Assembly: GCA_029465975.1 (NCBI GenBank)
Contig: CM055760.1
Span: forward strand, 1,815,380-1,879,379
Length of the DNA: 64,000 nucleotides
Source of the DNA: Dallia pectoralis
Lineage: Eukaryota; Chordata; Actinopteri; Esociformes; Umbridae
Direction of reading: 5' to 3'
Shown here: one piece after another, positions 1 through 11,559 of the stretch
Layout: each line of letters starts with the position of its first letter
How positions within the stretch are numbered: the first letter of the stretch is position 1
Made by a program: the position numbers and the translations under genes
The notes under the pieces: generated by a model
Database searches by the model: none
Seen by the model: the letters and a program-made list of their open reading frames with translations, nothing else
What the model was told of the DNA's origin: nothing

Positions 1-25
1 TACATATTATATGTGATGCGCTCAC

Positions 26-244
26 CTTTTCCTGGTATTGTCGGCGGGAGGAGTCCAACGATTGGATGAGAGCGGTGGCATGGCCCACGAACATGGCGTA
101 GCAGGTGGCACCCACGATCATACTGAGCATGGTGATCCACAAGTCGGACATGCTGACGGGCGCCCGGGCGCCGTATCCGATACACAGCATGTGGCTCATG
201 GCCTTGAATAGGGCGTACGAGTACTGCTTACCCCATGAGTCATT
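26..244 (-). CDS. hcn1: HCN1 channel exon 4: pore helix, GYG filter, S6 (partial gene)
   Basis: This internal exon of the hyperpolarization-activated cyclic nucleotide-gated channel gene encodes 73 residues in phase 0. They run from NDSWGKQYSYALFKAMSHM through the K+-type filter CIGYG, then S6 (DLWITMLSMIVGATCYAMF) to SSRRQYQEK at the start of the C-linker. The acceptor is ctctgcag before base 244 and the donor is gtgagc after base 26. The length of 219 bp equals the conserved vertebrate HCN exon. NDSWGKQYS, APVSMSDLW and AMFVGH match HCN1 better than HCN2, HCN3 or HCN4. The first codon supplies Asn of the N-D-S sequon, the usual N-glycosylation site of the outer turret. The filter is followed by A-R-A-P, where mammalian HCN1 as I recall it has A-Q-A-P. 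The protein is a tetrameric plasma-membrane channel carrying Ih in neurons, retina and heart. Bases 1-25 begin intron 4; the cyclic-nucleotide-binding exons lie outside the window. Confidence 0.97.
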
Positions 245-2024
245 CTGCAGAGAAGATGGGGGAGACAGGGGCAGTGGAAGGACGACAGAAAAGGGGGTGG
301 GGGAGTTACCGCAGGCTTAAAGGAGATTTCTTAATGCTAAGCGAGGACTGCGAGAAGGCACTTTGTCTTTGATCACTAAACCTCCACAGAACAGCGTGTG
401 ATGCTTGGGCGCATCACACTCACATGGTGACTAAACCTCATCTCCCTCTCTCCCACATTGACCGAAGGGTGTAACACAATGGAAGCCCTGGAGCGGTGCT
501 AATCAACGTCTATTACTTCCATTAGTTGTGGAGATGCTGATGTTCAGTTTAGCTTTGGCCTAAGGATTCTTCACTGTGGAGGACTGGCCCGAATTAAGGC
601 TTCACTACATCCCAATGTAGTGTACTGGATTAGACCAAAACTCCATGGGTCTTAGACAAACGTAGTCCACCATAAAGGGGAACAGGTGTTATTTGGGACA
701 CAGACCTTCCCATTGTCAGCTACTACAAATGTTTTATTGGGATTTATTGCAAAAAGATGGAAATGCAGTTCTATCAGGGTCTAGGCACTACGAACAATAA
801 TGACCGTATTCCTGCTAGGGGAAGGCCTAGGTTGTATAAAATTAGAATAACTGTCACTATGTCTTTCAGAATGTTTTTTGTTCAATTTGAAATCATTTTA
901 AAATGTAATACTTGTACATTTTCTCAAGAATGTAGAATACTACAGTGCAAAGATTTTAAGACAAAATGCATCATCATTAAATATCAAGTATCTCTCGTAT
1001 TTTTGTTTGCGACCTACATACATTTTATTGCAGAGTACGAAAGAGCTAACAATATTGGGTTTGATTCGATTTTTTTTTTTTTTAAAGAAATCTTCAACTA
1101 AAAGTCACAAAATGCGAACAATCTAGGTGTATACCTTCTATGTATGAATGATCTGTAAAATGCAGAACAATATACAAGCATTGTAAAAGAATTTGCTACA
1201 AACTTAACTGACTGATTTTTCTCCTGTTTGATGAGTCTTTTCAGACCTTAAAACTGTGCATGTGACCTAATTGAGCTCAATTCCACAAATTCAACATCAA
1301 AATGAAAACTAAATAGAAAAAAAATAAATAGCACAAGGTTTTCTTAGCATTCGTTTTTAAGTGAAAACCATAAGTGCAACCATAATCAAAGTAGTACTCT
1401 CAAACCTTGTATGATGGCCGTTGTAGAAGTTTCTGCTTAACATCAACTGATGAAAAAAAGCAACCACACGTCTCACCCACCCGAGCAACTGAGTGACGCA
1501 CGATACACCAAGGCCAGCCTGGGTAGCAAGGTTAATTGTGTGAGCAAGGTGCTTAATGTGCGGCTCCAATCCTGCCTCACACACAGACAGCCACTTCCAT
1601 ATTACACTCACATAGTGCTCATGTTAGCCGCGGTGAACAGCCCTACATTCTTATAGTACCTACATACTATTTGTGTCTTGTCGGTCTCTCTGTCACCATT
1701 TATTGTTTTCACGGAGTACCCAAAATGCTGCAACACAAACTATTTAAAAGTGGGCATCTTCTATGAAATGTTACCCTCACACTCTGTCACGCTGATAAAG
1801 ACAGATTTTCGTCACGTTCAATATTGCGAGGTCTCGTGGCCTGAGATCTCCTCATACCGCTACTATATATAGGTACGGTTACCAAATAATATACTGTATA
1901 TAATTTCTTTATATGATTCAGGCTTTTATATGATTCAGGATTTAATTCCAACTTGACTACTCAAAGAGGAATCCAAGTTTACCATTTTAGAAAAGCTAAT
2001 TCATCATTTGAAAAGTATTTTGCG

Positions 2025-2290
2025 ATTATGCAATAAAAACAGCTGCGCAATTGACCCTTCGCTAAGCCGCGCCCGAAAACTGCTACAGGCCAATCGTGGT
2101 TTAGCAACCGTAACTAGGCGCAGGAGGTCTGTCAAGCTTTCGAGCAAGGGAAACATGCCAACGCGTTGTGCTTATGGATTGTGTAAATCTGATACCCGAT
2201 AAGTCTGGACGCGGAGGTGGAATTTTTTGCTTTTCCAAAAGCTAAAACCCAAGGAGAGAAATGCCGGGGCGTGGACGGAGGCTCACTGAC
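2025..2290 (+). pseudogene. THAP-type zinc-finger gene fragment (probably transposon-derived)
   Basis: The ATG at 2155 opens MPTRCAYGLCKSDTR, the start of a THAP C2CH DNA-binding domain (C-x4-C). After a small frame break come FCFSKS and a segment reading roughly K-C-R-G-V-D-G-G, matching the FPK...EKC..W part of the domain. The frame is broken by a stop and by length changes, so it is not functional. The upstream bases (2050-2150, with ccaatcgtggtttagcaacc) look like the GC-richer leader that precedes THAP-gene copies scattered in fish genomes. THAP domains occur in host genes and in P-element-like and Kolobok transposases. I favour a dead transposon fragment because only one exon is present. 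Confidence 0.6.
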
Positions 2291-2760
2291 ATACTTTAAA
2301 ATACCCCTGAGTACCCCAATCCAATCGCAGCTCTCCGGGTATTAGGTCTAAGGACGGAACATCAGGGGGCTTGCCAGAGATCTCCAAGGAAAAGGTTGGT
2401 ATGCGAACTTAATCAGTTCATTAACAGTACAGTAGTCATGTGCTCACTATAGGTATACTTTATTTGGGCAGCGAGATATATTACAGAACACTCTCCGCAT
2501 ACGGTTTTTATTTGCTTTAGCGACAACTACCGATGATATTGCCATTGGCACTGCCTTTATTTTACTACCCCTTGGCTTGTGCCACTGCTGTGGTAGACTC
2601 GTGCAGGAGGACTTTGTTTGTGTTGTTGATGTATGGCTCAGCTCAGCATCTCTGGCTCTTGCCAGGTCCAAGGCGTAGATTAGACCCACGACGTGTAAGC
2701 AGTAGCCTGGCGCGCTAAAAATATAAGCGGTAGAATGTTAGCATTGTAAAGTGGTCAAGC

Positions 2761-2941
2761 ACTCTCCCCTAAACACCCTGTGGCAACACAGCTGACCCAT
2801 ACTTGACATGTGGTCATAAAGCAATGGATTTGGTAGGCAAAAATGCTCAGGTAGGCTGTGGTGCTCCTAATCAACATGATACAGAGACGTGCTCTTCCCT
2901 AAACACCCTGTGACGACACAGCTCACCCATATGTGACAAGT
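2761..2941. repeat. Two-copy direct repeat, about 50 bp units
   Basis: The segments at 2761-2813 and 2889-2941 share cctaaacaccctgtg, cacagct, acccata and gtgacaagt-like blocks with a period of about 129 bp. This is a local duplication of unknown origin inside hcn1 intron 3. Confidence 0.7.
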
Positions 2942-3039
2942 TGATTAGGTAAAACATCAAATACCTTGTCTTCATACATTTTTGTTTAAATACAAGTGAA
3001 AGTACATTTACAAGTCACTCCTCTTAGTTTTTATTTGCA

Positions 3040-3265
3040 TTTTCCATACTGTCCCAACATTTTCGGGATTGAGGTTGTAGTTGTAAGAAACATATCCCAC
3101 AGGTTCTCAACTGGCAGCCTAATTAAAAGTACCTGCAAAACACTGTTCTCAACGTCAACCGTGATTTGGCGACTCCGAAATGCTGAAAAATAGCCATATC
3201 TCAGACTGGCAGATGAAAAAAAAAGATTAAGATGGGCACAGACACTTGACAGAAAAAGAACAAAG
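3040..3265 (+). mobile_element. Tc1-like transposon fragment joined to another repeat end
   Basis: Bases 3098-3190 (ggttctcaactggcagcct, caaaacactgttctcaacg, gactccgaaatgctg) match the N-terminal coding region of the Tc1-like family also present at 16.8-17.6 kb (ctctactggcagcttcatt, caacgtcaatagtgaagagg). Bases 3205-3262 (agactggcagatgaa, gattaagatgggcacagaca) continue the same transposase region. The left 60 bp (actgtcccaacattttcggg) resembles the end of a different fish DNA transposon, so two repeat relics abut here. There are no intact ends. Confidence 0.6.
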
Positions 3266-5001
3266 AAGGTGTAGAGCAGCGGAAAAGCCAGGCGCAGAGC
3301 ATGTATAATCATTTACAATCAGGTTTGTTTAAATCACAACAAACCGTAAACGGCATAAACAATAAACACTGTACAAATGAAATGAAATTACGCTTATAAA
3401 GTGACTTACTAATGCCATTCAAACAGCACTCTAACTCAACACTCAGCTGATACATTCATGTGATGTAGAAACAATATCCAACACCGTGCACCAAGATCCA
3501 GTGACTTTTATACACAAACATAATCACCAAATCTAAACTAGTTGCAAAAGTTATATAAATGCTATATATAAAGTTATATATATAAGTGTCCCAATACCCT
3601 CCTAGCCCACTAGATGTCCTCAGTGGACTAGGAATTGTGACATTGAGTGTACTGTATATGTAGTCTACACTCCATGCTGATTAGAAGTTTCCTTACCAGA
3701 TAATTCCAATCTTACACATTGTTTGTGACCCAAATAACTCAATCCCACATAGCATGCTACTTTTGACCGGGCCCCCCATTACATTTCTCCAAAGTTTTGC
3801 CCTATATAAGGAATAGAGTGCCATTTCTAACACAGTCGGTGCTATCATTAGGGGAACTAAAATTGTTGGACCGCAATTACTTATTTTACATTAGATTTGC
3901 ATCAGAATCCCAAAGATCCTGAACATGAATAAGAAACCAAGAGCCTTCATTTACCAAAATGTGTGTAATAAATATTTTTAAAAATGTCTGTGCTTTCAAC
4001 TGCAAGGGAAACCAAAACCAGCAGAATCAATCAATTGTATTATATAAAGCTCTTTTTACATTGAAAGTTACATTTACATTTTACAAACACCAAGTCAGAC
4101 AGAGCACGCATCAAGTTGATAAACAGTGGCTAGGAAATACTCCACGATAAGTCGAATTTAGGAAGAAACCTACAGAAGAATCAGGCTCTGAGGTGCTGGG
4201 TGAGCCTATACTATTTCAATAATTATTCAATATTTTTTTTATTGCAGAGAGTCTTATACAATAGTCCATGACAAATGCATGACCAGTCTAACAGGGACAA
4301 ACAGGAGCGGTGCGGGCAGATTGGAGCCGGAACCGTCAGGTATTATCAGCTGAAGAGCACACCACTGAAGAAAGTGTTGGGTGGTCCAGCAATCGCAGCT
4401 GATGCCTCTCATGCACATATAATGCTGCAGTGTGTGTTAACATAGTGAATGTTCATATGTGAACTTGTTTTTGCTATGGTAACAATATATTTGTAGCTAT
4501 TGTAGCATGTTTTAGGTTCTAAGTAGAAGAGCATCACTCTGACTGAGTCGAAGGAGCTCTTTGGTGTCTCTCAGCCCCACAAAGCTAGTATTGGACCCTT
4601 CCTTTGCCAATGGAAAATGCAGACAAACAGAGATCAGAGACACCCAAGGATACAAAATATCATGCATGATAGCCAGTCATTTCAATCCAGTGTACCTCAT
4701 AAAATGGTTTTAGCAATGCATTGTCATTGTTGATGCACTTGCATATATACTGTTAAAAAAATCCAGTCAGTGAACAGCCCAATGGAACAATATGCCATTC
4801 GGAGTACTGGAACATTCATACAGCTGCTGTTACCTTGCCATATCTAACTGCTTGTAGCCGGTGAGAATTATGAATTCTACAGACATAAAATACCATGCTG
4901 TATAAAAATTGAATTGCTATTAGTTTGGCCCTGGAATAAATAGAACATGGGCAGATGAATGCAACACGGCATGAATATGAATAAATGTTTACTGCAGTGA
5001 T

Positions 5002-5100
5002 ATGTCACAACTCCTCCTGATGCTGTGCTCTCGCCATCTACAAACTGGCTTCGGCATTTGTCGTCACCAGCATTCTAGCCACACCACTCCTCCCATTACA
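5002..5100 (+). mobile_element. 5' fragment of an LTR, same family as the 35 kb solo LTR
   Basis: It starts TGTCACAACTCCTCC and contains cttcggcatttgtcgtcacc followed by ccacaccactcctccc. This is parallel to the LTR starting at 35074 (tgtgataactcct, ttcggcgttcgtcgtcgcc, ccaccgccccctc). It is cut off at about 5100, where a LINE 3' tail begins, so the rest of the LTR is missing. Confidence 0.55.
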
Positions 5101-5211
5101 TTAGATTAAACTTTATTGTCATTGGACAGTACAAGTACAAAACACCGAAGTTCTGTTTGCATCGATCCTGTAATGCAAAAGAGCAATGCTAAAAACATAT
5201 GGGGAAAACAT
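5101..5211 (-). mobile_element. LINE 3'-terminal fragment
   Basis: The sequence ttattgtcattggacagtac aagtacaaaacacc, with aatgcaaaagagcaatgc, is the same 3' untranslated block as at 38920-39010, where it closes a recognisable LINE with endonuclease and RT remnants. Only the tail is present here, in minus orientation, immediately before the 30-bp minisatellite. Confidence 0.7.
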
Positions 5212-5631
5212 ATAACCACTGCTCCAGATGAATCACAACATAGAACCACCGCTCCAGATGAATCACAACATAGAACCACTTCTCCAGATGAATCACAACA
5301 TAGAACCACTTCTCCAGATGAATCACAACATAGAACCACTTCTCCAGATGAATCACAACATAGAACCACTGCTCCAGATGAATCACAACATAGAACCACT
5401 GCTCCAGATGAATCACAACATAGAACCACTGCTCCAGATGAATCACAACATAGAACCACTGCTCCAGATGAATCACAACATAGAACTACTGCTCCAGATG
5501 AATCACAACATAGAACCACTGCTCCAGATGAATCACAACATAGAACCACTGCTCCAGATGAATCACAACATAGAACCACTGCTCCAGATGAATCACAACA
5601 TAGAACCACTGCTCCAGATGAATCACAACAT
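5212..5631. repeat. 30-bp minisatellite, about 14 copies
   Basis: The unit is gctccagatgaatcacaaca + tagaaccact. Thirteen full copies run from 5221 to 5610, then a 21-bp partial copy, with a 9-bp partial copy in front. Copies 3-5 share a g-to-t change at unit position 1 and copy 9 has agaactact, so variants are clustered as expected from slippage or unequal exchange. The unit length is divisible by three and lacks stops in several frames, so long open frames appear on both strands. They are repeat artefacts rather than proteins. Confidence 0.95.
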
Positions 5632-7374
5632 ATTCTTTTCCATACAGAAAACAACATATGATGGATGACAGATGACTCCGCAGTATTCTTTATTATACTA
5701 GGATTCATTTGAAAATTATTTTTTTACTCTATGTGTGCACTATAAAGGAATTAGGGTGTCATTTAAGAGGCATCCATAATATTTTAAGCCTACAGTCTTC
5801 CTCACATTTTCCCATCAATCAGTGTTTTCATTTTCCTAAATGACCGTTGGTGAATCGAATTGTTTTTAGAAGATGCATAATAAGTTTAATGTAGTCAACC
5901 TGTGTGCAATCAAGGTGTTTCACATGCAAATCCAGAATAACATATTTTAAAGCACCAATCAGTGATAGGATATCAGAATCATTCCAAGCATTAAAAATCC
6001 ACAGCAGCATTCCACAGATGAGCTGGAGAACTCTGAACATACTACAATAAAAGCCTATCTAGTGTTTTTGCACCTGCCATTTACTAGTCTCTTTAGTTCA
6101 GCTGGTGAATTATTTTACGTATGGTAGTGACTGTCACATCTATTGGATAGTTTTTCTGATATGTCCAAAAGTTCTATGTGTTATGTTTCTGCACGTTGAT
6201 TCTTTATTTATCCATTGTAAAGGTTGGAATTTGTCAGCCAGGTCATTTTCCATTGCTGAGCTAACCAGTGCCTTCTTTCTTCTCAACCTTACAGACAGTT
6301 GATTTTGGCACAGCTAAAAGCTTGTCTATGTCTCTGATCAATTTATTCTGACAATTTTGCATTACTGCATTGTGATGACAATCTAGACTTAGACCTGACA
6401 TTTCTTTGGTCCTGGTGTTGTCCGAAATAGGAACGGACTCCAAGTCTAAATCAAATTACCCTTATGACAAAAACAGTTACATTTACAACTTTTTTGAAAT
6501 ATTTAATTTGAACAATTATTAAAATAAATTGCATCATTCTACAACGAATAGCAGTTATTTCACTTAATATTGGAATACTTGAATACTTGAATAACACCTG
6601 TCTGTTAATTTTATTGTTCTGAAGTTTATTTTATTTGTTACAGTTGGCCTCATGCATCGCATACTAGATAAAAACCACATTACATCATGCTGGTTATGCT
6701 TTGTTTTCTCAACTGCCCAAGCGAGTATTGAACTAGCGGCCCCCTCCTGGTTCACAGTTGACACCAAATCACCATAACATCATCTCACAAAAGCTGTTTC
6801 AATTGCAAAGGAAACAACGGCAAGTTATCTGTGCGCTGTCACCAATTAAAAATGTCATCTGTGCCGACCAATTACTAACCATTTTACACGGGTTACAATG
6901 GCAAATAATGTGTCAAAACAAATACAGTTCTGTGTAATTGAATCCACATACTTACAAAAACGTTGGCTCTTGAATTTCACTTGAGATACAGTTTAAGGAC
7001 ATAATAGAGCAATAATTGGATATCTGAGAATAAAACATAGCGATGCCGATGCAGTAAAGAAAATGTCCAGAGAAGACTCAAACAATGTGTGTCATGTTGA
7101 ATTTCCTATTCTACTACTCCAAATATGATTTAAATATAGGCATTCATCTCCTGAAATGTTAAAAAAAACCTGTGAGTTGTTAAAAAAAACCTGCTCTCTG
7201 AAATGTTCATATTAATTTTCCCCTAATTTATTGATAAACACTGTTTATTACTGCAGCCTAAACATTTTTTTTTGCATCAAAGGCAACCATTTATTTATGT
7301 TAACAACATATACTAAATTGATTTAGATTTTCAGTGAGAAAAAAATATGCATGCTTTGTTCTGCCAAGACCTAC

Positions 7375-7600
7375 TCGAGAACTACTAGATTTGTTCGTAT
7401 ATAGGTTTGTATATTTTGAAGTAACTTAAGAAATGGTGTCATCCACTGCTCGGTTGGGTCGGTATGCAAATTTGAAGTGGTCCAGGACAGGGTGAGCTGT
7501 ATGATAAAGGCAACGCGGTCCTTGACCAGTCTATTAAAACTCTTCATGATCACCGAAGTGAAGGCTACTTGACAGTAGTAACTCAGCATCGTCACCTTGG
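7375..7600 (-). pseudogene. LINE reverse transcriptase fragment
   Basis: The minus-strand translation contains YYCQVAFTSVIMKSFNRLVK, matching the DYRPVALTSVVMKSFERLV segment of CR1/Rex1-group reverse transcriptases. It is followed by QFAYRP-like and AVDDT-like sequence in another frame (7440-7490). It is a short, frameshifted remnant with no ends visible. Confidence 0.6.
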
Positions 7601-8277
7601 CCTGTTTGGATAGTAGAACAAAAGCACACATATTCGAACGACAGGGAACATGACCATGAACATGTTTGATCTACGGGTTCTCTGAAGATGTGATGTTCGA
7701 GACAGAGACAGGTTTGGTGATTCAGCTGAGTGATGCCCAGGGCATGGCAGGGTGGCAGAGATGCAGGGATAGATGGAGAGTGGGTGGGACAGAGAATGAT
7801 ACCAGCCAGCCTTCTCAGAAGACATTAATCTTCAGAACATGTCATGAGTACATTCAGCAAATAAAAATTCTAATGAGTCTGCTGCATTATCCAAGGAACC
7901 CTCGACCCACACCTCCCTTAACTCCATCAGCCCCCTGGAAAACATCACATTTCATACAGAGAGAGATAAGATTAGTTGGTATGCATGAGACGACTCGTGA
8001 CATGAGGAAGATGAGGAAAACCGGGGCTTAAATAGATTCCTGATTTATAGGTCCTTTCCTTGCTGAGGGTTATAGGTCGTCTCTGAGAGTGTGGAGCCAG
8101 CATGTTATCCTGTGTTTCACACCCTGAGCTGTGGTGTCAGGGCATGTATTCACAAAGCAACAAAAACTATCAATGAATGATTTTCCTGATGATAAATGGA
8201 TGAACTGATATTTAGCTCAGCACTAATGCTCTTAATGCACATAGCCATTTCTGTAAGTTACATCTTGTAAGTAAATG

Positions 8278-8400
8278 CGGTTGGCTAGCCTAGCAATCTA
8301 AGCATTGGTCCAGTAACTGAAGGAATGCTGTTTCAAAACCCTGAGCCATCAGGAGACTCCTGTCGATCTGCCCGTGAGCAAGGCTTCAACTCAATTTGTC
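8278..8400 (+). mobile_element. tRNA-headed SINE fragment
   Basis: The head ggttggctagcctagcaatc taagcattggtccagtaact ... tgtttcaaaaccc keeps degenerate pol III A-box and B-box spacing. It resembles the fish SINE head GGTTAGCCTAGCGGTTAGAG. The following gagcaaggcttcaactca resembles the usual GAACAAGGCAGTTAACCC body. It is diverged and has no clear tail. Confidence 0.6.
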
Positions 8401-9564
8401 AAGGGTCATCATCAGTGGTCGATTACAAATGGTTTGTGGATCAGCACCAGGTCCACTTGCTCCACATAAAACAAAAGGAAAAAACTAAACCAGGATTTAC
8501 ATTCCTACTCATACAGGTCCTGGTGCAACTATGCTGTGTGAATCTCTTGCGAGAGTGTGGCTGGATATCTGAATGTCTGAACATCATTGCTTCAACTTTA
8601 GCCGCCTGTCAGTTGACGGCTACATTATCTTGTCCGGTGATTAGGTAAATGCAGCTTCACAAGAGGAATAAGCTGGTGAGGCACTTAGCCATGGAGATAA
8701 ACAGTCTATACCTTGTGTGCTACCACTCAGCAGTATCAACAGTTCAAGGTACACACACACAGACACGCACGTTACCGCACACAAAACTCACATGTACGGT
8801 ACATATCATACAATACTGTTCACATAGTTGAAATATTTGTGACTCTGTACAGACAAAGAGCAGAATCAAGTATACGTGAATATTTGTTTTGGGAAATACT
8901 CATTTTAAGATGGACTTATTATATATAGGTCAAAACAAGATAACTGGCAAATCTTTACTTGATATGTATTTGTTCTACTACGGACAAGCAGTCAAAATGC
9001 AGTGTTACTATGCCTGTCACTGACCATTAAACAGCATAGATGAATGGTAGACCTTCTGTTACTTTATCTCAACTTGATAAGGCTTTCCCTGCTTAATTGA
9101 CCATTCCATCAAGACGTTTGTTCCCACCATCATCGTCATTGGTTTAGACACATTCTAAGGCACACTATGTAGGAACCTTGTTTTCTGTTCAGTCTAATAG
9201 GTCACTGTGTATCAACTACCACATCAGCCTATACTGGCAATTCTTTAGCTTGATCTCCAGTGTTAAAAATGTAGCTACACACAAAATCTCTTATTTTCCT
9301 AGTGGCCAAAAGCTTTTGATTTTGCAAAGCAATCGATGTACGACTGTTGATGTCTGACTTTCGGATAATTTTCAGGACAAGACAGCTTTTCTGATGTAAA
9401 CTATAATACACATCACATTATTCAGACATCTACATCCTTCAGCAAAATATATTTTTGATGGTTAAGATTCATTTTTCATAGTGGCCTAAATGAGACACAT
9501 TTCACATTTCCCCTAAGTACTTTTCAATGAGCAACAATAGGACCAAAGCTGTGTTTACATAGTT

Positions 9565-10027
9565 TCAGGTGTAGGGTATATATTTTTTTTGTCCTGCTTG
9601 TATCAGTTTTGTTGTGCTTTGCATGTAGCACATTTTTTTCACATGTGTTGGTTACTCACCTGGACTCATCAGCTCCATATTTAGTTCAGTTCATTCTGTG
9701 TGTTCTTTTGTGAGGTAGTGTTTGTTTGGACTATATAAGCCTTTCCTTGCTCATTTGTGAGAACCAGTTGATCTTCCGTGACCAGTCTTCTACCCCAGTC
9801 TAGCCTGTGTCCTTCTGCCTTTGGTCCTAGTATTAGATCTCTTGCTTACCTTTGACTACTCTACCCTTAATTTTTTCAAATGTTTACCTGCCTGTTTGCC
9901 TACCTGGTATAACCATTGCCTGCCTGTGACCACGATTCCTGCCTTCTGATTTTGGCTAAATAAAAACCTGCCACACCTTGCCCGTGAATCAACACCGTGG
10001 GTCTCGCTGAGAATTCATTACATCAGG
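9565..10027 (+). mobile_element. Solo LTR with perfect 5-bp target-site duplication TCAGG
   Basis: The LTR is 9570-10022 (453 bp), beginning TGTAGGG and ending CATTACA. It is flanked by TCAGG at 9565-9569 and again at 10023-10027. Inside are a promoter-like actatataagcc (about 9730) and a processing-signal-like aaataaaaacc (about 9958). No gag or pol sequence adjoins it, so this is the footprint left when two LTRs recombine. Its block ggactcatcagctcc/tttagttcagttc is shared with the solo LTR at 52.7 kb, so the two belong to one family. Confidence 0.85.
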
Positions 10028-10339
10028 GACATATCTGTGAACACTGCTTTTTCTAAATTGATAGGAAACACCTTAATTCTTTCAGTATATATCAATGGAG
10101 AAACGCATATTTATTTGGGTGAAACACAAAGGACAGACAACATGCATTTAAATGAAGTATTGACAGCCCTTCTACATCTATTCCTTTTGGTAAATTAACT
10201 AGTTTCTTTTATTACTGATCATTCACCTGCTCATACACATTTAGATGTTACCCTATGAATTTTGTCCCAATAAGCAAAACGCAAAGATATTGGCATATAA
10301 CTACAATAATTATTCATTTTAAAATATATATAATACCTA

Positions 10340-10400
10340 TTAACACTAGACGTGCCTACAGCCGCGCCCACGGGCGTTGCGGTTAGTAATTAAAATAAAT
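10340..10400 (+). mobile_element. Possible piggyBac left end (TTAA-CACTAGA)
   Basis: TTAA at 10340-10343 is followed by CACTAGACGTGCC, in the form of a piggyBac target site plus terminal inverted repeat. It lies about 1.2 kb left of the piggyBac-like coding relic at 11.6-12.2 kb. I could not find a matching TCTAGTG-TTAA right end, so the assignment is tentative. Confidence 0.35.
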
Positions 10401-10654
10401 ATACAATGTTGAAAAGCTACAGCCTCGGCCTTTCCATGACTTTTCCTAAATACGTGCATTTTACCTTGTCCCGTTTTCAGAATTGCAAAATGACAAACCG
10501 AACACTATATAAAACTACTATTTACATGTCTTTTGATACCTAAACTGCCTTGATGCCATAATCCCATGCCGCTGGGCGTTGGTACCCAAATGGCGCTAAT
10601 TGCGGTACCCAGACACCGATCACACCTCACTGGGCTTAAAAAAAGAATTATAAA

Positions 10655-11255
10655 TACATGCAGACAAAAGATTAATAGATATACGCAGACAAACAATTGA
10701 TTGCAAGATCAAGGGCGTCAGTTTGTGTTGAAAAGTTGTGGGGACAAAATATCAGATGAAAAAACATTACAGCAGGACAGGAAAAATATTGAATAACGGT
10801 GCATCAAAAATGGGCATAGGCCAGTCAACAACACGAAAACACTCATAGCATAAAACCCTCAACAATGTCGACTGCACATGTAACAGTCCCTGCAACACCA
10901 GCACGACCGAACTGTGCCAAAGCACCATACTGTAGAAAACAGCAGCACATGAAATTCATTACATATGTAAAAGAAAACACACCATAAGCATTTCTAGGTT
11001 ATTTAGAACCTGTCACTTTAATGTTTCCATGGTGACGCGTCATTGCTTGTCACGTGACACAGCGCAACCACAACACAGTGCTGATGAATGATGATGTTTC
11101 TTTCTGTATCTAAACTGCATTGCATGTTTTATTTTGTGCAAATAAACATCTAATAAAAAAGTGCTGGGGACAAAATCAGCCATTTGTGTGGTGGGGACAT
11201 GTCCCCAGTGTAAATGGCGCCTATGTGCGAGATACACGCAGACAAAAGATTGCGA
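10655..11255. mobile_element. Possible inserted element flanked by a duplicated 20-bp tract
   Basis: The tract tatacgcagacaaacaattg (10680-10699) recurs imperfectly as atacacgcagacaaaagattg (about 11232-11252). Between the copies, the left part contains gttgtggggacaaaat and the right part contains gctggggacaaaat and the self-complementary gtggggacatgtcccca. This could be an old insertion with a long target duplication, or a local rearrangement. No coding sequence is seen in it. Confidence 0.35.
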
Positions 11256-11559
11256 GGCTTGGTTGAATTTGAATGAACTAGAAAAAGAGGTAAGTTTATA
11301 AAGAAATATGTTTCAATAAATAAATAGAACGAATTTATCCAATTACATCTATGTATACAGCCCATTCATTAAATTTCTTATTATTTATTAGTTCTATGTG
11401 TCATGCGCCTATTGCACTCAATAATTAAGTATACAAATAAACATCAGTGTATTGATATAGCCTACAGGAGACTTCAACAAAATATAATTTTGTATCGAAA
11501 TTAAACGAATATAAACTATAATTATCAATAGGCTTATCACAAATGGCCAATAAATAAAA

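Noticed and set aside
5212..5631. CRISPR-like repeat array
   Set aside because: The repeats are contiguous with no unique spacers and the DNA is vertebrate, so this is a minisatellite.
5106..5708. Long overlapping open frames with repeated peptides on both strands
   Set aside because: They come from the 30-bp tandem repeat, whose period is a multiple of three and lacks stops. No start context, splice sites or family match.
6261..6443. Minus-strand frame resembling a Tc1 helix-turn-helix (KLLAVPKSTVCKVEKKEGTG)
   Set aside because: The likeness is limited to about 15 residues with no flanking transposon sequence. Too weak to call.
8281..8345. tRNA gene
   Set aside because: The A and B boxes are degenerate and it is followed by SINE body sequence. 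The cloverleaf arms do not pair well. The same applies at 49000 and 60225.
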